From NCBI GenBank assembly GCA_022360415.1, contig JAKSDB010000354.1:1-21048 (forward strand): DNA of 21,048 nt, given 5' to 3'. Within the stretch, counting starts at the first letter, position 1. Each line of letters opens with the position of its first letter. The stretch is from Chlorobiales bacterium (GTDB lineage Bacteria; Bacteroidota; Chlorobiia; Chlorobiales; Chlorobiaceae). A program made the position numbers and the translations under genes. Below are positions 8,406 through 15,138 of the stretch, in pieces. The notes below the pieces were generated by a model. The model did not search any database. It worked only from the letters and a program-made list of their open reading frames with translations, and was not told the DNA's origin.

Positions 8406-8425
8406 TTGTACAAAAGGATTGTACG
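8406..8425. promoter_or_regulatory. Candidate toxin-antitoxin operator (paired TGTACA-type sites)
   Basis: A perfect TTGTACAA palindrome (8406-8413) is followed by TGTACG at 8420-8425, centres 13 bp apart; together they also form GTACAA-N5-TTGTAC. YefM/Phd-type antitoxins are known to bind paired TGTACA palindromes in their own promoter, so this is a likely autoregulatory operator. It lies 38 bp before the antitoxin start. A TATATT (8402-8407) that could act as a -10 box overlaps it. Confidence 0.55.
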
Positions 8426-8462
8426 TTTTGGGGCGAATCTGAAAAGGTTGTGAGGAAAAGCT

Positions 8463-8696
8463 ATGGGAACGATAGCCGTGAGTGAATTGCGGGCCAATCT
8501 CAGAAAAGTGATGCGGCGTGTCGAGCGCGGTGAAACCCTTGACATAACCTCGATGGGAAAGGTGGTCGCGCGTCTTGTTCCTCCCGAAGACAAACAGCAG
8601 GAAGCGAGAATGAAGCTGAAAGAAGTGGCTCGAACGGCGGTCCTGCATGATGTTCTCTCTCCACTTGGCGAAGAGTGGGAGGCTGACAAACAATGA
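8463..8696 (+). CDS. Antitoxin, Phd/YefM family
   Basis: This 77-aa protein starts MGTIAVSELRANLRKVMRRV, the classic Phd/YefM N-terminal DNA-binding and dimerisation region, followed by ETLDITSMGKVVARLVP. The charged C-terminal part should wrap the toxin. The Shine-Dalgarno GAGGAAAA lies about 6 bp before ATG. Its end overlaps the toxin start by 4 bp (ATGA), so the two are translationally coupled. It likely represses its own promoter through the TGTACA-type sites just upstream and neutralises the PIN toxin. The family is clear; the partner is assigned by position. Confidence 0.88.
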   Translation: MGTIAVSELRANLRKVMRRVERGETLDITSMGKVVARLVPPEDKQQEARMKLKEVARTAVLHDVLSPLGEEWEADKQ

Positions 8697-9088
8697 TCAC
8701 CCTCGATACGCATGTGATTCTCTGGGATGCATTGCAGCCGGAGATGTTGAGTGATAAGGCAAGGGGGGCGATAAAAGAGGCAAACCAAACAGACGGTCTT
8801 TTTTTCTGCTCGATCTCCCTGTGGGAGATAGCGATGCTGATCAGGAAAAAAAGGATCGAGGTCAGCGTGCCGTATATTGAATTCGTTGATCTGCTGTTTT
8901 CGTCCAACAAGTATGTTTTTCAGGAGATAACCCCGGAAATAGCTTATCTGTCAACAACCCTGCCCGACACGATCAACAGCGACCCTGCCGACAGGATTAT
9001 CTGCACCTCGTCCCTCGTCACAAAAACCCCGCTTGTAACAGCCGACGAGAATCTCCGGCAGTCGGACATTGTGCAGACGATCTGGTAA
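8693..9088 (+). CDS. PIN-domain ribonuclease toxin (VapC family)
   Basis: This 131-aa protein has the PIN-fold acidic residues D5 (ITLDTHVILW), E45 (SISLWEIAML), D100 (DPADRII) and D118 (LVTADENL), which hold Mg2+ for RNA cleavage. It belongs to the VapC branch usually paired with Phd-type antitoxins, often cleaving tRNA or rRNA; the target here is unknown. It overlaps the antitoxin by 4 bp. A REP palindrome begins 12 bp after its stop and may also act as a 3' stem. The full length and intact active site suggest a functional toxin. Confidence 0.9.
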   Translation: MITLDTHVILWDALQPEMLSDKARGAIKEANQTDGLFFCSISLWEIAMLIRKKRIEVSVPYIEFVDLLFSSNKYVFQEITPEIAYLSTTLPDTINSDPADRIICTSSLVTKTPLVTADENLRQSDIVQTIW

Positions 9089-9099
9089 ACCCATATTTC

Positions 9100-9153
9100 G
9101 TAGGGGCGAATAACCATTCGCCCGTAATTTGTGGCCCGCAATCATTCGCCCCA
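9100..9153. repeat. REP palindrome downstream of the RAYT gene
   Basis: GGGCGAAT (9104-9111) pairs with ATTCGCCC (9116-9123) over a 4-nt loop, and a further ATTCGCCCC occurs at 9144-9152. The outer core (G)TAGGGGC is shared with the REPs at 9411-9500 and 9818-9847, while the inner stem bases differ but still pair. The RAYT stop codon and last residues lie inside this element. Confidence 0.75.
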
Positions 9154-9798
9154 ATGTGTTCTTTCGCGATGTGATGCGTATTCCGGATTCTCCCGATCCA
9201 GCACCCATCGTAGCGGATTCTTTTCAATGTATTCCCTTATCCTGTTCAATTCCCGTTCGTTTCGTATCACCCGTTCGAAATAGTTGCGTTGCCATAATTT
9301 GCCATTGAACGGTTTCCATCCATGTTTTCGTACACCCTGGATGTATGCGTTCGTCGTCATGGATTTGAACCGATGCATAACATCCGGTAACGAGAACGGT
9401 TGATGATTGGTAGGGGCAGGCCCCCGTGCCTGCCCGTCTTCCTGTAGATCGTGTTGTGTATCACCAACATTCGGGCAACCACGGGGGGTTGCCCCTACGG
9501 TTGAATCGGTAATCACGATGATGCCGTGAACGTGATTCGGCATCACAACGAATTCGTCCGTTTCAATGCCAGGATACTTTACCGGAATTGCATCCCAGGC
9601 AAGCTGTACCATGCTCCCCGCATCGTTCAATATCATATCTCCGTCCACGACATTTCCGAATAAACATGCTTTGCCTCTTGTGCAAGCCGTTATGAAATAC
9701 GCCCCTTCCTGCGCATAATCGTATTCCGGCAGACGCAGCTGTTTGCGTTTCGGTAATGGAGCTTTTTTATCGTTCTTTTCGGCTATTCTTTTATTCAT
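9142..9798 (-). CDS. REP-associated tyrosine transposase (RAYT, IS200/IS605-like Y1)
   Basis: This 218-aa protein has the HUH motif H89-V-H91 in MPNHVHGIIVI and the probable catalytic Tyr173 in LWQRNYFERVIRNERE, followed by the typical REYIEKNPLRW. RAYTs are single-copy domesticated relatives of IS200/IS605 transposases that recognise REP palindromes. The ATG at 9798 is chosen because the 11 residues upstream in the longer frame come from a flanking REP. The C-terminal WGE and stop also come from REP sequence. Residues about 99-132 are encoded by two further REP palindromes inserted in frame between the HUH motif and the FKSMTTNAYI region. No frameshift is seen, so the protein may still be active. 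No good Shine-Dalgarno is seen. Confidence 0.9.
   Translation of the reverse strand: MNKRIAEKNDKKAPLPKRKQLRLPEYDYAQEGAYFITACTRGKACLFGNVVDGDMILNDAGSMVQLAWDAIPVKYPGIETDEFVVMPNHVHGIIVITDSTVGATPRGCPNVGDTQHDLQEDGQARGPAPTNHQPFSLPDVMHRFKSMTTNAYIQGVRKHGWKPFNGKLWQRNYFERVIRNERELNRIREYIEKNPLRWVLDRENPEYASHRERTHWGE
9411..9500. repeat. REP pair located inside the RAYT coding region
   Basis: Two palindromes lie head to head: GGGCAGGC (9414-9421) with GCCTGCCC (9428-9435), and GGGCAACC (9473-9480) with GGTTGCCC (9487-9494). The outer ends carry TAGGGGC and GCCCCTA, as in the flanking REPs. The reading frame passes through both without a stop. Confidence 0.75.
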
Positions 9799-9817
9799 GT
9801 CGTTATGTACTATTCTC

Positions 9818-9847
9818 GTAGGGGCAGACACACAGGTCTGCCCCTAC
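9818..9847. repeat. REP palindrome upstream of the RAYT gene
   Basis: A perfect 12-bp inverted repeat, GTAGGGGCAGAC (9818-9829) with GTCTGCCCCTAC (9836-9847), around a 6-nt loop. It sits 20 bp before the RAYT start on the - strand and between the RAYT and DGR target 1. Confidence 0.85.
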
Positions 9848-9898
9848 AGTGATGACGATGATACATACTGCCAACGCATGAACGAATTCTGTCTCATG

Positions 9899-9904
9899 TA
9901 TAAT
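9899..9904 (+). promoter_or_regulatory. Candidate -10 box for DGR target 1
   Basis: A perfect TATAAT lies 20 bp before the ATG at 9925, with no recognisable -35. If used, the leader to 9925 would be very short, and the in-frame ATG at 9967 is an alternative start. Confidence 0.35.
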
Positions 9905-9924
9905 AACCGTATTTTCTGTAAGTT

Positions 9925-12900
9925 ATGGCATTCTATTCTTTTCCTAACCCGGAATTGCTCAGACTTATGGCAGGAAAGGACGGTTATAAAAAAATCAAGA
10001 TACTTATCGCTTCGCCTTCTGATGTTTCTAAAGAAAGGGAAATAGCCGAGAAGGTGATAGGTGACTGGAATATTGTCAATAGCGATGAAAGAAAGCTGAC
10101 AATTGAGTCTGTATTATGGGAGTCGCATTCTGCTCCGGAATCCGGCGACAGGATACAGGGGATTTTGAATAAACAGATTGTCGATAAATGTGACGCAGCA
10201 ATCGGGATTTTCTGGACACGGATTGGGACGCATACCGGTGTTGCTCCGGGAGGGGCTGTGGAAGAGATCGAGCGTATCGAGAAAATGGGCAAGCCGGTCA
10301 TGATTTATTTTTCTTTAGACGATCTTCCAAATGACGTTGATATCGAACAGCTTCAAAACGTAAGAGTGTTCAAAGCCAGGAGACAGTGTAAGGGTGATTA
10401 TCTCGGTGAATACGAGAATCCTGAAGATTTTCGAGAGAAGTTGACTCAACATCTCGGAGTGCAGGTGCGACGGTGGTTTCTGGGAGAAAAAGAGATTCAG
10501 GTTACATCAGATAGCGCAAACGAACACTTAAAACACGATCAACGCTATCAGGCAACACTTAGAGAAGAACTCGGAAAGATTCGCCTGATAGGCTCCCCGG
10601 ACATCGACAGCGTTCAGGTCAACCTCGACGATACCTTCGTTCCCTTGAGAATATCGCACAACTGGAAGACAGAGGATCGGTACAAAACAGGGAAGCGTGA
10701 AGAGCCTTTGCAGGAGGAGATGCGTCACCATAGTCCTGACGAACTCATGCAGCGGGTGTTTCCTGAATACCGTATGCTGCTGGTTATCGGCGATCCCGGT
10801 TCAGGGAAGACAACTTTGATGAAGTACTATGCCCTCTGCTGCCTGCAGAACAAGCAGGATCGATTGTTCGGAAGTCAGGCACCGGTGAGGGTTTTTTTCC
10901 TGCCGTTACGGGATTTGAAAACAAATGAGAGCGGTGACTGTTTCTCTTTGCCCGAACAGCTTTCGTTATGGGCTGGGCAGCGGTCGAATTCGATTGAAAA
11001 GGAAGTGTTCGAAACCTGGCTGCGCGACAAGGACACGAAATCCCTTGTTCTGTTTGACGGCCTCGACGAGATCAGCGATCTGGAACAACGCAAAGAGGCA
11101 TGCAACTGGATCGACCGGACATGGAGCGGCTTTCCGGAGGCCTGTTTCGTTGTGACCTCACGGTTCACCGGATACAGGAAAGTTGAAGGCGTTGAACTGA
11201 GTGCCGATCATATCCGTGCCGATGTGATGGATTTTACCGAGGAGCAGCAGGAAGAGTTTCTTTCGAAATGGTTCATGGCGGCATACCTCAGGGAACTCTG
11301 CCCGGCAGGAACGAATTCTGAGCAGTGGATTGAAAAACAGAAGAATCACGCGAAAGAACGTACCAATAGAATTGTCAAATACCTGAAAAAGCCTGAAAAC
11401 AAAGGGATGCGGGAGCTTGCAGCTATACCGATGATGCTGCAGATCATGGCGATTCTCTGGAAAGAGCGGGATTTTCTACCCGGCAACCGTTTAAAGCTTT
11501 ACAGTGCAGCGCTGGATTACCTGCTGGAGTACAGGGACGAGAGACGCAAGATCACACCGCTTCTTCCTGCCGACAAGGCACGGCGCGTGCTTGCACCAGT
11601 GTCGCTCTGGATGCAAGAGACGCTCAAGGCAGATGAAGTTGAAAGAAAATTGATGCAAGGGAAGATACAAGAAAAGCTCGATACATTCGACCATCCTCCA
11701 GGGGCAGACGCGTTCTGTAAAAATCTGGTTGATCGGGCAGGGTTACTGGCGGAGTATGGTGAGCGAGACTATGTTTTTCGTCACAAAACCTTCAGGGAAT
11801 TTCTATCGGGTTTGCAGTTGAAGGAAGAACGGCACAAATACAATCGCATCAATCGGCTTGTATCCTATTTCGGAGAAGACTGGTGGAATGAAACGCTCAG
11901 GTTTTTTATCGCACAGGTAGATGAGGATACTTTCGATCTTTTCATGCAAAAGCTTTTCGAGTCGGATGTCAGCGAAGAACTGTCGCAGAAACAGCAAGAA
12001 CTGCTTAGGTCATTGATCGAAGAGGCTCCGGAGAAAAAGACAGATGCGTTGTGCGAAAAGCTTCTGGAAGAAGAGACCTCGGTCAATCGTCAACGCTACA
12101 TTCTTGATTGTCTGAAAATCATTGCTAAGCCTTCTGCACTTAATACGTTGGCAGAGTTTCAGAAGAATGGATTGGCTAAAGACAATCGAATCTTTGATTT
12201 GTCAGAGGATGTTGCGCTTGAACTCGAATCTGAGCTACGAAAAGAAGGAGTAACCATTGAAGTGCCAACGGCAAAAGTAATTGTTAAAGCATATGATCCG
12301 ACTGTCCGAACAGTAAAGTCCTTTCGCAACCCCTACGAACAGGATGCGCAGTACATCCTGATTCGAGGAGGTACCTATATCTACTCAGATACAGAAGAGA
12401 ACGTTACTGTTCCCGATCTCTATGTTGCCAAATATCCGGTGACAAATAAACAGTATCGCACATTCATTGATTTTCTTGACGGGAATCCTTCTGAGAGCGG
12501 CGTGAACCTCTCTTTTAAGTCCTATCAGGACCAACTCCATTCCCTTGCAAAAAGCAACGATGCTGCAGTCAAGGGATTTGATGATTACCTGAAAAAAGGA
12601 CAAAATCTTGCAGAGCTGCTAAGGTCTGAATATGATGATGACCGGAGATTTAACAAGGACGACCAACCGGTTGTCGGGGTGAGCTGGTTTGCGGCCCGAG
12701 CGTACTGCCTGTGGTTGACCATGCTTGCAGGAAACGGTGCAGTATATCGTCTGCCTACTGAGGTTGAATGGGAATGGGCTGCTGGAGGCAGGCGCGACAA
12801 GCTGGAAAAGGTGTTAAAGGTAAGGAAATATCCTTGGGGGGATAAACCTGAGCCAACTGCGAAGCACGCCAATTATGATGAAAACGAAGATGCAACGACC

Positions 12901-13143
12901 TCTGTAGGGCGTTACCCTGACGGTGCAACCCCGGATGGGCTCTATGACATGGCGGGTAATGTGTGGGAGTGGATGGAGAACTGGTATGATAAAGATGAGG
13001 ACTGGAAAGCGTTGCGCGGCGGCTCGTGGCTCATCAGACCTGAGAATCTGGTGTGCTCCTACCGGTTCAGCTCCTTTCCGGACCTCAGGGGCCTCTACTT
13101 CGGTTTTCGAGTTGTTCGCCCCAGTCCCGCGGCAAAGGGATGA
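9925..13143 (+). CDS. DGR target 1: DUF4062-like + NACHT NTPase + FGE-sulfatase (C-type-lectin-fold) protein
   Basis: This 1072-aa STAND-type protein starts with a DUF4062/TIR-like Rossmannoid domain (about 22-150; KIKILIASPSDVSKERE, later AAIGIFWTRIGT). It is followed by a NACHT NTPase with Walker A GDPGSGKT (289-296) and Walker B LVLFDGLDE (374-382). A helical region (about 470-800) follows, then an FGE-sulfatase domain from about 810 that ends in the variable repeat. Residues 1036-1059 carry the diversified positions within RGGSW...GFRVVRP, while Cys1044 and the GGSW and GFRVVRP frames are fixed. There is no signal peptide or transmembrane segment, so it is probably cytosolic. By family logic the NACHT would switch on when the C-terminal domain binds a ligand, with the N-terminal domain as effector or adaptor. 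The ligand and output are unknown. Start at 9925 is uncertain; ATG 9967 is possible, and neither has a good Shine-Dalgarno. Confidence 0.88.
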   Translation: MAFYSFPNPELLRLMAGKDGYKKIKILIASPSDVSKEREIAEKVIGDWNIVNSDERKLTIESVLWESHSAPESGDRIQGILNKQIVDKCDAAIGIFWTRIGTHTGVAPGGAVEEIERIEKMGKPVMIYFSLDDLPNDVDIEQLQNVRVFKARRQCKGDYLGEYENPEDFREKLTQHLGVQVRRWFLGEKEIQVTSDSANEHLKHDQRYQATLREELGKIRLIGSPDIDSVQVNLDDTFVPLRISHNWKTEDRYKTGKREEPLQEEMRHHSPDELMQRVFPEYRMLLVIGDPGSGKTTLMKYYALCCLQNKQDRLFGSQAPVRVFFLPLRDLKTNESGDCFSLPEQLSLWAGQRSNSIEKEVFETWLRDKDTKSLVLFDGLDEISDLEQRKEACNWIDRTWSGFPEACFVVTSRFTGYRKVEGVELSADHIRADVMDFTEEQQEEFLSKWFMAAYLRELCPAGTNSEQWIEKQKNHAKERTNRIVKYLKKPENKGMRELAAIPMMLQIMAILWKERDFLPGNRLKLYSAALDYLLEYRDERRKITPLLPADKARRVLAPVSLWMQETLKADEVERKLMQGKIQEKLDTFDHPPGADAFCKNLVDRAGLLAEYGERDYVFRHKTFREFLSGLQLKEERHKYNRINRLVSYFGEDWWNETLRFFIAQVDEDTFDLFMQKLFESDVSEELSQKQQELLRSLIEEAPEKKTDALCEKLLEEETSVNRQRYILDCLKIIAKPSALNTLAEFQKNGLAKDNRIFDLSEDVALELESELRKEGVTIEVPTAKVIVKAYDPTVRTVKSFRNPYEQDAQYILIRGGTYIYSDTEENVTVPDLYVAKYPVTNKQYRTFIDFLDGNPSESGVNLSFKSYQDQLHSLAKSNDAAVKGFDDYLKKGQNLAELLRSEYDDDRRFNKDDQPVVGVSWFAARAYCLWLTMLAGNGAVYRLPTEVEWEWAAGGRRDKLEKVLKVRKYPWGDKPEPTAKHANYDENEDATTSVGRYPDGATPDGLYDMAGNVWEWMENWYDKDEDWKALRGGSWLIRPENLVCSYRFSSFPDLRGLYFGFRVVRPSPAAKG
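13010..13126 (+). repeat. DGR variable repeat 1 (VR1)
   Basis: Aligns without gaps to the template repeat at 13781-13897. The first 20 bases are identical, as is the block TCGGTTTTCGAGTTGTTCGC. By hand count there are 21 mismatches, and all lie where the template has A. It encodes the last variable face of target 1. Confidence 0.96.
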
Positions 13144-13163
13144 ACATGCAGGCTTGCATAGTT
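13143..13163 (+). promoter_or_regulatory. Candidate DGR target-site hairpin after VR1
   Basis: AACATGCA pairs with TGCATAGTT around a GGCT loop: 8 bp with one bulged A. It starts at the stop codon, 17 bp beyond the VR end, is identical after VR2 and absent after the TR. Hairpins or cruciforms just past the VR are known to aid retrohoming in the Bordetella phage DGR. Confidence 0.5.
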
Positions 13164-13227
13164 ATCGGAAAAGCTGTGACCTGTATTTGAGAATCTGATA
13201 CTCTGGTTTCTGGAACTCTGAATAGCT

Positions 13228-13362
13228 CACCCCTGTATTTGTTGCTCGATTCGATTGCTGCGTTGGTCGGTGCTCGAAATCCTCATGTACTTTATGTACA
13301 CTACGGTTTCTGTGCTCCGTCCGCCTTGCTCTCAAATCGCTCACGACAATACAGCGAGGAAC
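13228..13362. repeat. Palindromic interspersed repeat, diverged copy C
   Basis: The core, from about GTTGGTCGGTGCTCGAAATC to CGCTCACGACAAT, matches copies A and B, including the CTCATGTACTT-TGTACAC centre. The ends differ but keep pairing (CTGTATT with AATACAG). It starts about 6 bp after the point where the VR1 and VR2 cassettes stop matching and ends just before avd. Confidence 0.75.
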
Positions 13363-13382
13363 CTTGAAAAAAGTTTTTGTAT

Positions 13383-13721
13383 ATGGCTGCTGAAGAGATG
13401 CTGATTGTGAAAAAGTCCTATGAGTTTTCGAAATGGCTGCTGCAGCACACCGGAAAGTTTCCAAAGAGCTACCGGTTCAGCGTTGCCGTGCGGATTGAAA
13501 GCACGATCCTGGATTTCACCGAACTGGTGGCGGTGGCGAATATGCACACCAACAGGCTGCTGCTTTTAAGGCAGGCCGATGAAAATCTGACACGCCTTCG
13601 TTTGCTTATATGCTTAAGCCATGATATGCAGTTTTTGAACCTGAAATCCTACGAGTACGGGAGCCGTCAGATTGCCGAACTCGGCAAGATGCTTGGGGGA
13701 TGGATGAAAAAAACGGCATGA
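13383..13721 (+). CDS. avd: DGR accessory variability determinant (bAvd, four-helix bundle)
   Basis: This 112-aa helical protein has the bAvd signature around residues 13-40 (YEFSKWLLQHTGKFPKSYRF, then RIES), followed by long amphipathic helices. Avd forms a basic pentamer that binds the DGR reverse transcriptase and template RNA and is needed for mutagenic cDNA synthesis. It lies directly before the template repeat and reverse transcriptase, the usual place. ATG 13383 is chosen; a TTG 6 bp upstream and an ATG at 13398 are alternatives, and the ribosome binding site is weak. It follows repeat copy C, so its promoter may lie in or after that element or be shared with target 1. Confidence 0.92.
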   Translation: MAAEEMLIVKKSYEFSKWLLQHTGKFPKSYRFSVAVRIESTILDFTELVAVANMHTNRLLLLRQADENLTRLRLLICLSHDMQFLNLKSYEYGSRQIAELGKMLGGWMKKTA

Positions 13722-14096
13722 GTTGGCACGAGAAACCATACCTTTTTATAGGAAGAGAGTCTTGATCTGATCTGCCGCTTCGTTGCGCGGCGGCTCGTGG
13801 AACAACAAACCTGAGAATCTGGAGTGCTCCTACCGGAACAACAACAATCCGGACAACAGGAACAACAACATCGGTTTTCGAGTTGTTCGCCCCAATCATG
13901 CCCGGTCAGCACGGTTTCGCGCTCATCATGATGCCGGTCTTTTTACGGAATGCCGGACAGGGGATGGGCATGACATACGGCTCTTTTTCCCGAGGTGCAA
14001 GCATGTTGTTACAGAGGCTTGCACACAAACAGAACCGGAAAACAGGCTGCTCGAGTAACGGCGTGAAAAAGCGGCCTGTTGCTTTTCGCTTTTCTT
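13722..14096 (+). ncRNA. DGR template RNA region (leader, TR, structured spacer)
   Basis: The 375-bp stretch between avd and the reverse transcriptase has no convincing gene. It holds the TR and a spacer of about 199 nt. The spacer contains two hairpins: GTGCAAGC (13995-14002) with GCTTGCAC (14017-14024), and AACAGGC (14041-14047) with GCCTGTT (14074-14080). In studied DGRs, RNA spanning avd, TR and spacer is the primer-template for the reverse transcriptase-Avd complex. The exact RNA ends are unknown. Confidence 0.75.
13781..13897 (+). repeat. DGR template repeat (TR)
   Basis: 117 bp matching VR1 and VR2 except at adenines. By hand count it has 34 A, including nine AAC, several AAT and one AAA codon in the VR frame. 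AAC and AAT cannot become stop codons by A substitution; only the AAA could. Translated, it reads like a typical FGE-domain C-terminus rich in Asn ([13 protein letters not shown]). Matching ends where TR ATCATG meets VR GTCCCG. Confidence 0.97.
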
Positions 14097-15116
14097 ATGA
14101 AAACATGTCGCAACATCTATGAAGAGATTGTCTCGTTCGAGAATCTCTTGAGTGCTGCCGGAAAAGCCTCACGGTGCAAAAGGCAGACAAAGGGAGTGCT
14201 TGATTTTTTCTATCACCTCGAAGACGAACTTTGGGCGCTGCACGCTGAACTCAAGGAAAAAACCTGGAAGCCGGGTGCTTACAATACCTTTTATATCTAC
14301 AAGCCGAAGCACCGGATGATCAGCGCGGCCCCGTTTCGGGACCGCGTTGTGCATCATGCGTTGATCAACAGAATCGGCCCGGTCATGGAGCGTTCGATGA
14401 TTCATGATTCGTATGCCAATCGCAAAGGGAAAGGAACACACAAGGCAATCAAACGCTATCAGCAGTACTTGAGGCGCTTTCAATATGTGTTGAAATGCGA
14501 CATTCGCAAATTCTTCCCTTCCATCGACCATGACATTCTCAAGGTACTGCTGTACAGGAAGTTTGCCTGCCCTGAAACACGATGGTTGATAGCAACGGTC
14601 ATCGACAACGGCAATGCGCAGGAAAGTCCCCTCGATTATTTTCCCGGCGATATGCTGTTCACTCCGTTTGAACGGACGAAAGGCCTGCCGATCGGTAACC
14701 TGACCAGCCAGTTTTTTGCCAATTATTTTCTGAACGGGTTTGACCACTTTGTCAAGGAAACCCTGCATTGCAAGGGATATGTACGGTATGTGGATGATTT
14801 TGTTCTGTTTTCCAACTCGAAAGAGGAATTGCGACAATGGGAGAAAGAGATAGAGGCTTTTCTGGAAATACTTCGTCTGAAACTCAATCCTGAAGGAACC
14901 GCACTGTATCCATCCAGTGAAGGGCGGCCTTTTCTCGGTCAGATTGTTTTTCCATCACATCGTCTGCTGCCTTCGGCAAATGTTCGGGCTTTCAAAAAGA
15001 AACTCACGGCACTCGAAACCGCCCCAATCGAAAAACGTCAATCCTCCATCGCCGGTTGGACCGGCCACGCCCGGCAGGCTGATACGCGGAGGTTGAGGGA
15101 GGTGTTGGGGGTTTGA
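14097..15116 (+). CDS. DGR reverse transcriptase
   Basis: This 339-aa group II intron-like reverse transcriptase copies the TR RNA with adenine-specific infidelity. Motif A is KCDIRKFFPSID (catalytic D135). The DGR-type motif 4 GLPIGNLTSQ (196-205) replaces the QGxxxSP of ordinary reverse transcriptases, a known trait linked to low adenine fidelity. The active site is YVDD (231-234). It has no maturase or endonuclease domain, and the size is normal for DGRs. ATG 14097 (MKTCRNIYEEI) is preferred to a TTG 18 bp upstream. The ribosome binding site is poor, and the preceding spacer hairpin at 14041-14080 ends 16 bp before the start. Target 2 begins 22 bp after the stop, so they are likely co-transcribed. 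Confidence 0.97.
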   Translation: MKTCRNIYEEIVSFENLLSAAGKASRCKRQTKGVLDFFYHLEDELWALHAELKEKTWKPGAYNTFYIYKPKHRMISAAPFRDRVVHHALINRIGPVMERSMIHDSYANRKGKGTHKAIKRYQQYLRRFQYVLKCDIRKFFPSIDHDILKVLLYRKFACPETRWLIATVIDNGNAQESPLDYFPGDMLFTPFERTKGLPIGNLTSQFFANYFLNGFDHFVKETLHCKGYVRYVDDFVLFSNSKEELRQWEKEIEAFLEILRLKLNPEGTALYPSSEGRPFLGQIVFPSHRLLPSANVRAFKKKLTALETAPIEKRQSSIAGWTGHARQADTRRLREVLGV

Positions 15117-15138
15117 TGTATATTAAAAGGAGAATTAC

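Larger units (their letters stand above)
12946..13222 (+). repeat. 277-bp target cassette, copy 1 (contains VR1)
   Basis: It is nearly identical to 17944-18220 outside the variable repeat: 1 mismatch in 84 bp before it (12946-13029, taken up to the TGG codon) and 4 in 99 bp after it (13124-13222). Immediately upstream of 12946 the two genes diverge at synonymous sites. The cassette spans the end of the FGE domain, the stop codon and about 80 bp of 3' untranslated sequence. Confidence 0.9.

Noticed and set aside
12923..13198. Alternative-frame ORF overlapping VR1, with a similar one at 17744-18196
   Set aside because: Both are shadows of the conserved cassette in another frame. The similarity follows from DNA identity, not from coding selection.
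13783..14058. Open frame starting at a TTG that covers the TR and reads like the end of an FGE-domain protein
   Set aside because: It looks protein-like only because the TR mirrors the VR coding sequence. It has no ribosome binding site, the part after the TR resembles no family, and TRs function as RNA.
9925..15116. Prophage or phage-borne DGR, or a group II intron
   Set aside because: No phage structural, integrase or lysis genes are in view. The reverse transcriptase lacks maturase and endonuclease domains, and no intron boundaries are seen.
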